The notes under the pieces were generated by a model. That model had not been told where the DNA came from and made no database searches. It was given only the letters and a program-made list of their open reading frames with translations. This document shows, piece by piece, positions 35,573 through 47,872 of a DNA stretch of 64,000 bases. This stretch comes from Laccaria trichodermophora. Lineage: Eukaryota > Basidiomycota > Agaricomycetes > Agaricales > Hydnangiaceae. Within the stretch, counting starts at the first letter, position 1, and each line of letters opens with the position of its first letter. The stretch covers positions 1-64,000 of the forward strand of contig JACTVC010000030.1 in NCBI GenBank assembly GCA_018417955.1, read 5' to 3'. Made by a program: the position numbers and the translations under genes.

Positions 35573-36272
35573 TACAGTAGATATTCTCACAATGCATAAT
35601 GCCGGTCCCCGACTTTTTCTATGCATTGTGAGATTTATGCAAGATGAAATATGTCACAAAATGTGACTATTTGTGACCTCAGCCAAAAAATGTCACGCTT
35701 CGAAATGTCCTTTATGTAGCGAGGAAAGACTGCATGGGAGAGAGGTTACTACTGAAAAAAGAGTTGAGAGTAGTTTGTCAGGTTGATTTCGCTTGAACAA
35801 CATGAAGATGAGCCCTCAATTTGCACAATTGTTGTTGCAAAAGTGGACGGTTGACACACTGCGAGCCTCTGAGTGGATGACACACCAAACGCTCACACAG
35901 CTCCATTCCCTCCGCAGGGTGCATAGGGCTTGTGCCTGTCTCAAGGTTTCCCCTTCTTCTCCTCAGCAGCTGGCATAGAATGATAGAAAAGTGTTGGCAA
36001 AATTGGATACTCCTCTCGAGCAGTGTATTCATGGCACACAGGGTATATCAGGGTAGACTTTGGTCCTGAAAAACTCAGGTACAATGAGGTGAACAGGTAA
36101 ATACCCGGTAAATCTGTAGATCTGGTAATGCATAATGCCAAAATATGATATGCATTATTCGATATGACGTTCCATGCATAAATCCCCGCGTACCAAGTTG
36201 GTCCCCTGAAAATGTCATGCATTATGAGATTTATGCATTACGAGTATATGCATTGTGAGAATATCTACTGTA
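35573..36272. mobile_element. Complete 700-bp MITE, perfect 26-bp TIRs
   Basis: The left end TACAGTAGATATTCTCACAA (35,573-35,598 for the full TIR) is the exact inverse of 36,247-36,272. The flanking bases are compatible with a TA target duplication, as in Tc1/mariner-type MITEs, but this is not proven. The interior is rich in ATGCATTATG/ATGCATAAAT words and has no transposase. A truncated copy lies at 11,783-12,215 and TIR pieces occur in the 10.9-11.85 kb palindrome. It sits between the two F-box paralogues, 456 bp upstream of the second. Confidence 0.85.
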
Positions 36273-36727
36273 ACTGTAGATCTATCGTGTTCGTCATCCC
36301 TGAAATATATGCTGATTTTCATGGACATGATTAAAATTCGAGGTCCGACTGTATCTATGATTTTGGACTTTTGGCCTATCGTTATGAAAACGGCTGTTAT
36401 GTGTCATTTCTGTTATGTGTCATTTTGACATATGCACAACCAATCTACGATTAGTAGATGTTCTGGCCAACGATAATTGGCGCTGCTGTATCGGTACCAA
36501 TCCACGATGGTAGCAAGACTCGGATGGTAGTAGGATCAGCGCTATCAACCTATCTATCTATCAGACGTGAGCCGAAACGTTATAGACATCAACGTAGGAC
36601 GGATGTTTTTCGTCTGTGAAACAGACTGTGGAACAGGTCCCGAATCGATCAACGATCAAGATTCCAACATTTCAACAATTGCATATTATTTCAACCACCG
36701 TCATCGAGATTTCGTTCACACTCTCGG

Positions 36728-38003
36728 ATGTCAGGCCATACCCAAAACACGGTCAGAATTCAGACTCTATACCGTCTCATTAACGCTCCTAACCTCTTCT
36801 CTTACCTAGTGGCCTCCAGAATTGACGCACAATGTGCTTATATACCTTGACAGCGACGATGTGGCGAGAATGGCGCGCGTCGGCGATACTTTTCAAGCAG
36901 AGGCCGAGCGCCTCCTTTCGCGAAGGAGGGCCAATTGGGAGAAATCACTGCGGAAGCCCGACATGTACGAGCTCATAGCTGATCGGGATCTTACAACTGT
37001 GGAGCCTGTCCAGGGGCGTCTACAAGAACTCATCTTCTGGTATTCTGACGAGGACGCTTTGGACTCGGACACTTTGGACACGCTCGTCACTGATCAGCTG
37101 TGCGAGGGCTTATTGCTGATGACATCCCTGAAGCACTTAACAATACGTCTTCCGGGTAAGCCAGAATTTGAGGTCCTTGAAACCATAAATTCTACCCTCG
37201 CGTACGCACCTGCCTGGCTTATTCTTTTTATTACACTATCTAAAACTTTTATCAGACGTTGCACGTTCTCCTTGAAGACACTTTATCTATCCGAATATTT
37301 CGAATTGTTTCCCTGGATCCTAAACCAATCTGAACTCGAAATGATCGCGGTGTATACCTGGAATTATATCTGGGGATTTGACAAGGACAAGCATTTGAGC
37401 TGTCAACGATGGCTAAGTTCAAGTTCGCCCTGCTTCCGAAACCCTCCGACCTTTTTCATTCTTTCTCGAGGAGACCGGGAGATGGATGTAATCTCCGCTT
37501 TCCTAACATTCTCCCCTCAATGGAGTGCGAAGCTCATTGCTGATTCCCTGGGACGCTTTTATGAAACCCCACGGAACATCACTAAGTTAGGTCTGTACGT
37601 GCAAACTATGGACGAACTTGACGATAGGAATGTCCTGTCGGTCATCAGGTCAATCTCAGATCACTTCGTCAACATAGATTCCTTGGACTTATTTGTGGGA
37701 GACTGTATGGTCCACCTGGTGAGGCTACCCAGTATTTTGTCACCGTTGCTGGCAGCGTCAATTGACGACTTTGCCCAAAAGAATCCTGAAGCTCTTGCCT
37801 CAGTACTCTCGTGCCTTACAGGCAAATTTCAAGAACTGGAGATTCAATTTTGGGAACGGCCATCGAATCGGAAGGACAATCCACTAGCCTACTCCTTCCA
37901 ATATCAAAAATTAAAGCTTTGCAAGATCTGGTCAGAGCGATGCCCAAGTTTGGCTTACATCGGCTTTCCTGATTACACTGGCAGGCAAATAGATTTAGAA
38001 TGA
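36728..38003 (+). CDS. F-box protein, paralogue 2
   Basis: Three exons, 36,728-36,751 (eight codons), 36,810-37,201 and 37,256-38,003, join to 387 aa. The F-box WPPELTHNVLIYLDSDDVAR is followed by a C-terminal region that is largely the same as the 33.1-kb gene, with small indels such as SDEDALDSDTLDT. The first intron ends in TAG directly before TGG, so here it must be spliced. The second intron (GTACGC..CAG) happens to be in frame and open in this copy. The shared structure, shared 3' flank (GTGTTCTTA region) and adjacency show a tandem duplication. Confidence 0.85.
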
Positions 38004-38124
38004 AAAACATCGTAATTTGTTAACTAGTGGGGTAGTGTTCTTAGCAATGAGCCACACGTTGTGCTTGCGTTCTGCAGAATTATTGAAAAATGAACCGACG
38101 AACTTTTTTCTACAAACAACTGTT

Positions 38125-38300
38125 TCCTCAGCCCTTTCGTACTTCGGAGAAGTTGAGGTCTTGAAGTCCCAGATATTCAACTTTGGCAAGGCCTCTCAAA
38201 GGACAATCGAATTGCCTAGTTTTTGCAAGATCGCAAGTGGGAACTACATACCAAATACGAGGGCGGAGCGATGCCCAAGTCTGACTCTTTCCAGATAACA
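38125..38300 (+). pseudogene. C-terminal F-box gene fragment (third copy)
   Basis: TTTTTGCAAGATCGCAAGTG and GAGCGATGCCCAAGTCTGA match the last exon of both F-box genes (TTTGCAAGATCTGGTCAGAG and GCGATGCCCAAGTTTGGC), with an inserted stretch. Only the final ~50 codons are represented, with no F-box. It is a remnant of a longer tandem array. Confidence 0.6.
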
Positions 38301-38591
38301 GCAAACCACCGAAAAAGCTCTCGAAGATGGCAACTTCCGATAGCACTACGCATGCCTGTCCACCATACAGCAAGCAGGGAGAAAGACGTCAATCTTTTGG
38401 CTATGACGCCGGTGCGCTCTAGTTGAAGTTGCTTCCGTCTGTTTCCCTTATCAACAATGAGCGATAAACAAAGAACGTCCAAAGTTCCCAACAACTGCAG
38501 TGTTATACATAGTAGAAGACACAAACAAAGCGGAAGTCCGAACGCCCTTCCTTCTGGTATACTAAGGCGAGTGGCAAGGGCTCATCGTCGT

Positions 38592-39060
38592 TTAAGCGTT
38601 CGTTGCCCCGTAGTTCGCGGCCTGCTGATCCTGGTTTGGACCTTGCTGGTAGAGGGGCTGGTATTGGCCGCTTCCGATATCTAGGTGGGGTGATTAGACC
38701 AGTAAGGATTAAGTCATTGCTAAATGAATGGGCGCACAAATGAACCCTCCGCTCCCATACCGCTCCTCCGCCTGCATCTGCTTGTAGATCAACCAGAATG
38801 CGTGAATCGCTCCGGGGACAAAGCCCAAACTGTATTTGAGTGAAGAGGTCAGGGAAATTCGTTAAGAGACTGGACTACGCACGCTGTGAGTAGGATGTTG
38901 ATGAGGAGCTCACAGCTGCATCCTGTGATGAAGAATACACCAATTGGGGGGAAGAAGATGGTAACCTAGAGATTCCTTGAGTCAATAACCTCAAAGCGAC
39001 GGTTTGACCGCTTGAATAGATACGCACGAGAATAAGAAGGACGTCGGAGGTCTTGACCAT
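38592..39060 (-). CDS. PMP3: PMP3/RCI2-type plasma-membrane proteolipid
   Basis: Four minus-strand exons (39,060-39,028, 38,965-38,883, 38,829-38,738, 38,680-38,592) join to 98 aa. The protein starts MVKTSDVLLIL, has a first membrane hairpin with IFFPPIGVFFITGCSCELLI, and a second with ALGFVPGAIHAFWLIYKQMQ, followed by AEERYGSGGFIYIGSGQYQP and a Gln-rich tail ending ANYGATNA. This matches the small UPF0057/PMP3 family, which sets plasma-membrane potential and salt tolerance. The tail is longer than the yeast protein but usual for basidiomycetes. All introns have GT..AG borders. It is convergent with the upstream F-box remnant and divergent from the zinc-finger gene. Confidence 0.9.
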
Positions 39061-40009
39061 TGTGGTGGAAACGTAATACTCAAGCAGACAGGGTTGACTG
39101 CGTAACAAACATCCGTTATTTGGCTGTATTATTTTTGAAGGTGATTGGCCACGCGATCTTTTGACTTTTGATCAAATGCCCAGAACGGATTTTTCTTTCT
39201 CCACGCTTGAAAAGAGATGCTTGTCATAGTTCACTGCAAGGACGGTGCGACCTTCGGAGTTTTTGTGGGCTGAAGAGGTCTTGAAGACTAGCTGCGCGAT
39301 CTAGCTAAAGGAGGCGGGAGTGCGACGATGTAGTTTGAGAAGCGCCGTGGTTTTTGCGAGGTCTCATCTCAGTGATGCATTGATGGATGAAAGTCCAGAA
39401 TAGCATCGATTAGCCTGCTAATCTACATGCGCTGACTGTTTACTGTATATACTTTACTAACTCGACCGTCAATCATTCATCTTCTGGAAAGAGCAGCGTG
39501 GTCGGTAATTTGTGCCATAGATTCGATAATGCATATGAACATACATACTTCAGACACGCGATTGCCACCAACGCCAGCATCAGGCACCCCCTTACTCCAT
39601 TCAAAAGGACGCGAGGACATGTCAGGCCTAAAAAAAGAAATACATTGTTTCGTTGACTCACTGGGCCAAACGCAGCCGAAGAATCAAATCAGAATCGAAA
39701 GTACAAAGCTCAAAGTCACCCTGATCTCCGCATATCAACGTCGGATATATCGAAGACCAAAAGGGGGTTGTGAGCGGTGATTCACCGACCGACATTCCAT
39801 TTTGGGACTGGTAACAAGACCTCGATCGGAGGGCACAGAACAATACACACAAACAACCGCTTCTCAATAATGCCACGCACAGGAAGCTTACAACTTTCGC
39901 TGAACGCCCAGCCCTGCCACCCACGCCCCCGCCACACACCAACAACGACGACGGCGACGGCACAAACAGCGTTGAGCACATAATCTCGTTGCTTTGCATC
40001 ACCACCTAG
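39061..40009. promoter_or_regulatory. Divergent intergenic region between PMP3 and zinc-finger gene
   Basis: A 950-bp gene-free stretch with both neighbours reading outward, so it should contain both promoters. No TATA box or operator can be assigned with confidence. Confidence 0.4.
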
Positions 40010-41601
40010 ATGGCTCGCAGTCACCGCGAAAAGAAAAGGGGCACAAGTCCTCGACCATCAGCGAGGTCGTCGTCTCGCTCGCCATCCTTATCGGATGCCT
40101 CCGTCGTTAACCATACATCCGCCCTTACCGAGCATCTAAACGGTTTTGGGCCCTCTGTGTCGCGTTCTGGGTCTCCGATGCGACTCCACCCGGACACACT
40201 CGAGTCCGATCACACTGTGACGTGCCAATGGGAGGGATGTGGTAGGGTGTTCCCCCATCTTCCACCCTTAATCGAACATATTCGTAATGGTGAGTATCAC
40301 CTCCGCTTGTTGTGTCATGACGTGTCGTCTTTTTGCAACAAAGCAGGCGGGCCCCGAAGTTGGGAATTCTATAGAATCCTTCGTTGAAGAATCTGGGAAT
40401 GTTGACGCGGGGTCCCTTGTAGTTCACTCCACCTTCGTCTCTCAACGGTGTCTGGATGTTCCGAGGCGCAGGGCCTGACATTGATGTTTTCATCATGCAT
40501 TTCTAAAATTTACCTCTCCAGATCATGTTGACGTGCAAAAGTCCAGTTATACCTGTGAATGGGCTGCGTGCCAGCGCGGCGGGGCTCAGCAAATCTCACG
40601 GTCTGCCCTCATTTCACATCTCAGGTCACACACGGGTGAAAAGCCTTTCGTCTGCTCTGTTCCAGGTATTACTATTTTTCGCTCATCCATTTCTATCCCA
40701 CTCTAATGCTCCTCATCACCAAGAATGTGACAAGTCATTCGCCCGCCCTGACTCCCTTCACAAGCACTTACGCAACCAGCACAACATTTCACCACCACCC
40801 CCAGCAAGGGGAGGTTCCCGAAAACGCAAACGAGCCACTGAAGACGACGCAGGTCCATCAGCACCCCCACCCCCTGTACCCTCTCCCGCGCCAACCAACA
40901 ACGCCGGCACATTCAACACCTTCAAGGTTGAATCCCACACACCCTCCGAGGCCGTCTTCGAAGATCCACAATCTGGAGCGGGGGCGACCCAGCACGAGTT
41001 TCGACAGGATGATTTCACCCCTCATCACTTGTCGCATCCGCCCCTACAGCGGAGCGAGAACCAGAATCAAAATCATGTTCCGACGAATGGGGTACACCGG
41101 TCAGCGTCGCCAGCAGGTCTACCTCCGGGGGGAGATGAAGATGAAGGATACACATCTTCGTCGTCCGACACCCTTCCTGCGCACTTGCTTCCTCATCGAT
41201 CACCCACCACGGGCTTGGTGCTTGGCCGCTCGCCGGCGATGGTGATGTACCTCTTGATGAAAGCCAAGCATCGGTACGCCTTGGAACAACACGAAGAGCT
41301 GATTGAGCAGCTGCGGGTGATGAAGAAGGAGAAGGAGAGGGAGAAGGAGCTAAAAGAGGAGGCGCTGGATCAGTTTTTCCGTGCTATAGCTGGGTATGTG
41401 TCCCCATCTTTTCTTGAGTACATTCGTCTGACCATGGCCCTTTGTAGCCGTGATGCGGAACAGCTCATGTTCATCGCACAACCCATTGAGTCTGGGTCAC
41501 ACATCCCCATCGTTGGGCCCCCCTCGGAGGGTGGTGGTCCACCGTTTGAGCAGAGTTATTTTGGGAGTATACCGATTACGAATGGGAATGGACGGTCGTG
41601 A
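40010..41601 (+). CDS. C2H2 zinc-finger transcription factor
   Basis: Exons 40,010-40,289, 40,522-40,665, 40,724-41,393 and 41,448-41,601 join to 415 aa. An N-terminal RS-rich stretch (REKKRGTSPRPSARSSSRSP) precedes three fingers: C-x4-C-x12-H-x4-H split by the first intron, C-x4-C-x15-H-x3-H, and C-x4-C-x12-H-x4-H, with a TGEKP linker between the last two. The layout recalls Gli/YY1-type factors. A basic KRKR motif follows, then a Pro/Ser-rich region and a charged helix (EQLRVMKKEKEREKELKEEA) likely to be a coiled coil. The first intron is unusually long here (232 nt). The last intron (54 nt) has no stop and is in frame, so a slightly longer isoform is possible. Confidence 0.88.
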
Positions 41602-42900
41602 CGGTGTTAGTGCGGGTACCCAGAGCGGATACTAGCGGGCTCGTGAGACGGCTTCATTGCCAGTCGACCCATAACTCGCCTTGATTGCTTGTGCTGCTAC
41701 AACTTTGGGACCTGTCAGTGGATCTGATAAACATCGGTTTGGCAGGTCCAATTCTGTCTGGTTGGGCTGGCTTATTCGCTTTTAAAATTTGTATGGCTAT
41801 TGTACCGTATGTATGTTATTTAATTAACGATCTGGATGGACCACTGGACTTTTGTCTGTATGTGCCAGGGGTACGCAACATATCCATTCTTGTGATGAGA
41901 TGGGGCGGACACAAAGGATCAGTACGTCAAAGTATCTAACTTGTATCTTGTAGGGGTATGTGGCCTACTAGTAACCACCCACCGACACAGGAGCAGTCGT
42001 ATGTGCGTCGTAGCCGTAGTTGTAGTCACTATTGTGCCCAATAGCTATTAGACATCAATGCATCATTGGAAGCTGTATTCCGTGGAAGTCGCTTACCATT
42101 GTTCGATGGTGCTCAGGAAAGGTTGCTGGCGTTGAGCAAAGGTTGCTGGCGTTGAGCAAAGGTTGCTTTTGCTGAGAACCGGGGTGGCGATGAGAATGGT
42201 TCGAGATGAAGTTCTCCTGCATTGAGACGACCTTTTCAGCGATTCGGGACAGTAACCTTGACTTGTGATGGCATGCTGTAGAGCTGCACGATGACTGCAG
42301 CTTGCCAACGGTCTCCTCATTGAAGGTGCCTTGAACGTCCGATTGCCGTCGAGCCTCGACCAAGTCCGGGTACAGCTTTCCAAGAATTTATAAGTATGCT
42401 GTTGCTCACGTACGCGCCTTCCTTCGCTCGGTGTTATGCAAGTACAATTGACCATGAGCAAATGCTAGGCCCCCTGTAATATTTCTTCGGTCGGGTTCGT
42501 GACAACTTGCGAGTCATAAATTGTTAGGAATGCGCCACAGCGTCGGGATTTTCGCCCTAGATTGAATTACATTCGTCGCCATCATGCTTGAGCAATGTGG
42601 CGCGTACTATGCCCGACGCTTGTCTTTGCTTGTTCAAATGGGCGCCCGGGCTCAATCCAAAGTGTGGAATTTTTAGGCAGCAAATTTGAAATGGCCTAAT
42701 GGGGCGTCATCCATCTTGAACGCTCCGTGTCGGAAACCATTGTGTGCAACACTGAGCCACGTCCGGGCCTGTTTCAGGAATCACTGATCATTTTTTACAG
42801 TCAATAATATCGGAAGAACTGACTCGTTCAGTAACTGCTTAGGGCGGTCGTGCACAGGGAGTTTGTCAGGGAAAATCCAAGAAGTTACTAAACCGGAAAA
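41602..42900. other. Long interval with no supported gene
   Basis: A minus-strand frame at 42,460-42,055 (contains EARRQSDVQGTFNEETVGKL) looks coding-like but has competing frames and no family match. It may be a decayed exon. A 20-21 bp unit AAAGGTTGCTGGCGTTGAGC is tandemly repeated at 42,118-42,165. The rest shows nothing. Confidence 0.35.
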
Positions 42901-42904
42901 TATT

Positions 42905-44215
42905 TCAACAGAGTTTTGGGAGGATCAACCTTGGATCAACCCACGTGGAACTGCCCCACTCTGGGGCCCAAGACTGTGGACGCAGCTTCGGCTCAATGAG
43001 CGATGACTCTGGTGTCATTGAATGAACGATTGCCCCTAATTTATCCAAAGCTTCCTTCGCGCTTGGTCGATATACCGGATCACATTCGACCATACTCGCG
43101 AGGACGTCATCAATCTTGGGAATGGTGCTCTGAAATACATGGGTGGTGAGCAAAGACCGAAAAAGAAGAGATAGAAAAAATGATGGAGGCAATTTACCCT
43201 GAATTCTGTAAAACTCAAGGGTAGTTCCCAAACGTCGAGTTTAAAGGGATTATAAGGTTCCCCATTCTCTAACTCGGGGGGGGCAAAGACAAGCATATTT
43301 TTCCGGATCTGGGAAGGAGCCGCCTACGGGAGGACCTATCGAGATGCAATCGTCTGCGGGGCATTCTGGCGGGAACATTACTGCGACTTCAAAGTCGATC
43401 AAATATACTCGAGGACAAGATGGGGCAATTTTCATCGTAACAAGCGAATCCGGCTGCCATTCAACAACGAAATTATCACGAAATGCGTCCTGCAAGCATC
43501 AGATAAATGCAACAATCATAGAGCATGTCAGGTGGCTTACTCGATTAGCAAACTTTAAATCGTGGATAAATGCAAGGAAGGGCCTAGATGAGGGGTCAAA
43601 AAGCATTCAAATAACAGCGATAACGGTAGGATGCACCTCCAACATCTGCATGAGCATGTAGACAATATCACCGACAGAGTTCCTCGCCCAGAAGTAATAA
43701 ATATCTAGCATCGGTGCGCCAACTTTGGGAAAAAAACCAAGAACGATATCGTCCACCTGAAACTCGGAAAACATGGGAAGAGCATGATTGTTGCTGTAGA
43801 GGCTATGTTCGCCGGTAGCAATTTTCCTGAGGATCTTGAGATGTTCATGTCCTCCCCATCCGACGACAATAACTAGGATGATGACATCATGCCCTTCACG
43901 CGTACGTGCAATTCTGGAAAGAGCGTTCTGCTCAGTGTATTGGTCAGATCCGGTAACGGCAGACGGATGTTGTAATGATACGAACGGTACATTCATATCC
44001 ACCAAGCCATTGACTGATCCTGGACCATCCTTGCGGGTAGGTGTAACATACGAAAAGCCACCAGATGGTGGGTGGGAATCGCCAGGAGGCCAGCGTTGGG
44101 AGCGAAGACCCGGCCAAGATGTGACCGTCACTTGGCAAGACAAGAGTTCCTCCAAAACGTTCCAAAGTTCGTCCTCTGCTTCTTCCATCCTCCAAGACTG
44201 CAGACTGTTGGGAAA
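42905..44215 (-). pseudogene. Protein-kinase-like gene, frameshifted
   Basis: Minus-strand exons encode a kinase-like C-lobe: EHSLYSNNHALPMFSEF and FFPKVGAPM; then FIHDLKFANR and DAFRDNFVVEW (H..D..N loop equivalent, atypical sequence); RVYLIDFE (DFG-position); PPELENGEPYNPFKLDVWEL; and SAKEALDKLGAIVHS. This is the basidiomycete kinase-like family with degenerate catalytic loops. Two breaks are visible: a CCTT duplication at about 43,565 that shifts frame after the MLMQMLE exon, and an extra base in an eight-C run at about 43,277. Upstream minus-strand coding continues toward an ATG at 44,589 (MSDEVKLAPIIEAENPVVV) through an unresolved splice. Either sequencing error in homopolymers or a young pseudogene. 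Confidence 0.65.
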
Positions 44216-44920
44216 CTATTGGCAGGAACGGTTACAAAAAAGCTAAATAGAAAAAAATGAAATAAACCTTTTGCCGAAGCCGTTGACGCTTTCCGCCACT
44301 ACACCTCGTCCAAAGTGTGTACAACGATACCACGGTCGCTATCTATAATATTGCAGCGGTACTTCGGCAAAGGATCGTAGACTGTGACATAGTTTGGCGC
44401 AAGGGATGTCAGATCCAAGTGTTGCATTCCCGGAGGCCGGCTCTATAATGTTTGTCCTGATTTGGATCACTGGCGAGCGTGTGAACTCGCTTCCGGCTTC
44501 CACTCCCACCACGGCTTCCGAGGATTGAGAGGGACGACTACTGGGTTCTCTGCTTCAATAATGGGTGCTAGTTTCACTTCGTCTGACATCGTCTTAAGGT
44601 AGTTGACTATCCTTCTCGTCAGTCACAACTTAGTAGAAGGTCGACACTGCTGAGAGCCCGCCTGTCAGCCCAGAATGCGCACATAGTATATCAAGAGCTC
44701 GAAGATTCAATGGTATCCTGCACATCGAGGAGGTCTCCATATGGAGACTGACTGATTGGGGCGACGTGGCTTGGGTGCCACTGTGCGTGGATTGATAAAA
44801 GCCACGCGCGTCATTTAAGCTCTTTAGCAGGCGGATCGTTGATGAAGCCCTCAAAGATTTTTGCTATAAACGACAACTCTATGATCATCCACGTCGAAAG
44901 CCCCCCCACTCGAAACCTTC

Positions 44921-47046
44921 ATGGATCAATCAAACGCCTCGTTTTCTATTCTCGGCACCTCAATGGTCCTTTTATTGGTCGTTGCTATACATTGGGGCTT
45001 CACGAGGCATAAACGCTCAAAATATCCGTATCCTCCAGGCCCCAGACCGAAAATTTTGCTTGGAAACTTATTGGACATCCCAGCGAAGAATATTTCAAAG
45101 GTATATGTTGAATGGGGGAAGCGATATCAAAGTAAGGTCATTTCCTTTTCGAAAGGACATCAATAACTCAAGGGGCTTACTTCTAGGCAGCATTCTCCAC
45201 GCGGAAGCACTCGGAAACCACATCGTCATATTGAACTGCGTTAAAGATGTAAAAGAATTGCTTGAGAGGCGATCCCAGATATATTCGGATCGTCCCAGGA
45301 TTCCAATGGCCGAGATGTAAGTTTGTAGCTCGAACCTTCGAGGAAATCATTTGAATCGTAGATGCAGAACGGGCTGGGATTTTTCTATCGTGTTAATGCC
45401 TTATGGAGACAAGTGGAGAATGGCCAGGAAAATCTGCCAGCAGAATTTTCGGGAGAAAGTAGCGGGAAGATTTGAAGCAACGCATACCAGGAAGATCAAC
45501 GATATGCTTCGGGCGTTACTTTCGACTCCTCAGGACTTTGTTTCACATTCCCGAATGTGAGTTTTTGCTTTGGGGGTTAGTCTCAATTCCAATCAGTGCA
45601 TTCCAGGGTGTCGGCGGCTATCACGATGTCCACTATGTATGGGTACGATCTATCGTCCCTGAATGACCGCTTTGTTATGGTTTACGAGCGAGCTTCAAAT
45701 GAGGGCTCTCGATGGTTTTTGCCTGGTGCCGCACTTGTTAATTCAATTCCTGCCCTTCGTCATCTTCCATCCTGGTTTCCTGGTACCTGGTTTAACAAGG
45801 TTGGAGAAGAGTTGCAAGTTTTGACCACGGAACTGCAAAACGCACCGATGGACTACGTGAAGAAGAGAACGGTATGATCATACACAGCGTTGATGCACCT
45901 CTACTCATGACACTCAGCTTGAAGGAAACGCAACGCCCTGTTTGGTTTCTAGGGCTCTTCAGAGCTCACCATCGGAAGAAATGGAAAATTCGGTAAAAGG
46001 TGTGGCTGGAACTGTTTACGGTGGTAAGTTCAGAACACAACATCTCATCCGATCTAATTGTTAGACGTTGTTAACCTTTAGCTGCTTCTGACACAGTTAG
46101 TGTCTGGCTTCCGGTCGACCCATGATCTATATTCTTACCATTTATATAGACTGTCTCTGCCACCACTACTTTCATCTACGCGATGACAACTCACCCAGAA
46201 GTTCAGATGAAGGCTCAGGCTGAACTTGATCGCGTTGTTGGAACTGACCGCCTGCCTTCTTACGCTGATCGGGCATCTTTACCTTACATCGAGGCCATCT
46301 ACCGTGAATTGTTAAGATGGAGGCCTCCTCTCAATATGGGAGTTCCGCACACATCTACGAAAGATGACAACTACGAAGGATATTTCATCCCAAAAGGTTT
46401 TTTGGATTCCAGTTTTCTTCTGAAAGCTTCACTCATTTTTATTCTTAACAGGGACCGTTGTAATGAGCAATATTTGGTGAGCTTAGCGGGTACGCTGAGC
46501 CCACTTTCTATATTTACACCTCGCAGGGCGATGGCGCATGACCCGGCTGTGTACCCCAATCATGAAGAGTTCGCGCCGGAACGGTTCTTTAACCTTGAAG
46601 GGAACTTGAACAAAGATGACTTTATTCCGGCCTATGGCTTCGGTCGAAGGTGAGACTACTCATCAACACAAGCTGTCCGTTGGCCTGACAATCGCACCAA
46701 CAGGGTATGCGCTGGCCAACATTTGGCGAGTTCCACGGTCAGCATTTTCATTGTGGACACGCTCAACGCTCATCGACTTACATCCATTGATTAAAAGATG
46801 TGGTATATCATTGCATCCATTTTGGCGACTTTTGTCATCAAAAAAGCCATAGACGAAAATGGAGAGGAAATCGAAATCGATGATGCGTTCACTGATAACA
46901 GCCTCGTCAGGTTCGGTCCTTCAGTTTTACTATACTGGATTTCTGCTCAAATTTGAGATAGCCACAAAACGCCTTTCCAATGTTCGATCACCCCGCGCTC
47001 TGACAAGGCGAAGAGGCTGGTCCAGGAGACGGGTTTACAACAGTAG
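44921..47046 (+). CDS. Cytochrome P450 monooxygenase
   Basis: Twelve exons join to 515 aa: 44,921-45,131; 45,187-45,316; 45,362-45,556; 45,607-45,871; 45,918-46,023; 46,082-46,095; 46,150-46,396; 46,452-46,476; 46,527-46,649; 46,704-46,737; 46,798-46,910; 46,962-47,046. An N-terminal membrane anchor (MVLLLVVAIHWGF) is followed by the proline hinge YPYPPGPRP. The I-helix oxygen-binding site reads VYGAASDTTVSA, the K-helix ExxR is ELLR, the PERF motif is FAPERF, and the haem loop is YGFGRRVCAGQHLA with the Cys ligand. All hallmark residues are present, so it should be an active class II ER enzyme. Substrate unknown. It resembles the expanded CYP5144/CYP620-like mushroom families (inference). 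Exon 6 is a 14-nt microexon. Confidence 0.93.
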
Positions 47047-47109
47047 CTCAGGCGGAAATCGTTCGACGATGACAAGAAAGCAGCAGTCAATTCTCACCGC
47101 AGCTGCCAA

Positions 47110-47590
47110 TGGGGACGCCTACTATTGAGACGTGGTCCAAAATCGAGCATACAAATTTGAGGACGGGATGGGCAATCTTCATCGAAGTTGTCACGAAAGA
47201 CGTCCTAGTACGAAGCAAGTTGGAAGCAAGATTAAGTTTTTCTGCTATAGGTCAATCACATTTCCTATTCCATGGAAGATTTTCGGGTCGTGAATATATT
47301 CAAAGGGTTTTGATAAAAAATTTAACAGCATTCAGGTGCTAATCAAAATTGAACACAAGGGGCTCATAAACGATGCCGCCATGCTGCGTTGCGAAAACCT
47401 TGCATTGTAAAGGGATATTTACATCGCTGATCTACCACGACATCTAACTGTTTCTGACTGCGTGCACTCAGATTAGGGCATTGGCCGAGGAATCGACTTG
47501 GGCTCTATGAATAGGGACTCGGGCGCCATCAAATAAACTACGGTTCCCAGTCTATCTAGCGCCTCTTTCGCACTAAAGTTGAAATCGAGC
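47110..47590 (-). pseudogene. Second kinase-like remnant
   Basis: 47,590-47,470 on the minus strand encodes FSAKEALDRLGTVVYLMAPE and SLFIEPKSIPRP before a stop, matching the C-terminus of the 43-kb kinase-like gene. 47,230-47,160 matches its DAFRDNF/MKIA region with an internal deletion. The middle is missing. The two remnants flank the P450, pointing to a local duplication or rearrangement. Confidence 0.6.
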
Positions 47591-47872
47591 TTTAAACGCG
47601 AAATTTACCCATTCACATACCTCGCGTCCAACATTTCAGCACCGCAGCCGCTCACAGCGCTTCCGACTATATATAAGCGAGTCACATACAAAATGCGACA
47701 AACGCATGAAGGAATCCCCGAAACATATTCGCTAGTACCTCGTCATTGGTATTACGGAAACCAGTTCACTTGTACTAAGTATTGCAATTCACCACAGCGA
47801 ACAATTTCATAACAACGAGTCCACACAACAAAATTCATTCAGGAGACTATTCGTTAGGCCACCCCGATATTC

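Noticed and set aside
36822..38003. F-box paralogue 2 as a single uninterrupted 393-codon gene
   Set aside because: The frame begins on TTG and reads through a good GTACGC..CAG intron that is spliced in its paralogue; the three-exon model with an ATG fits better.
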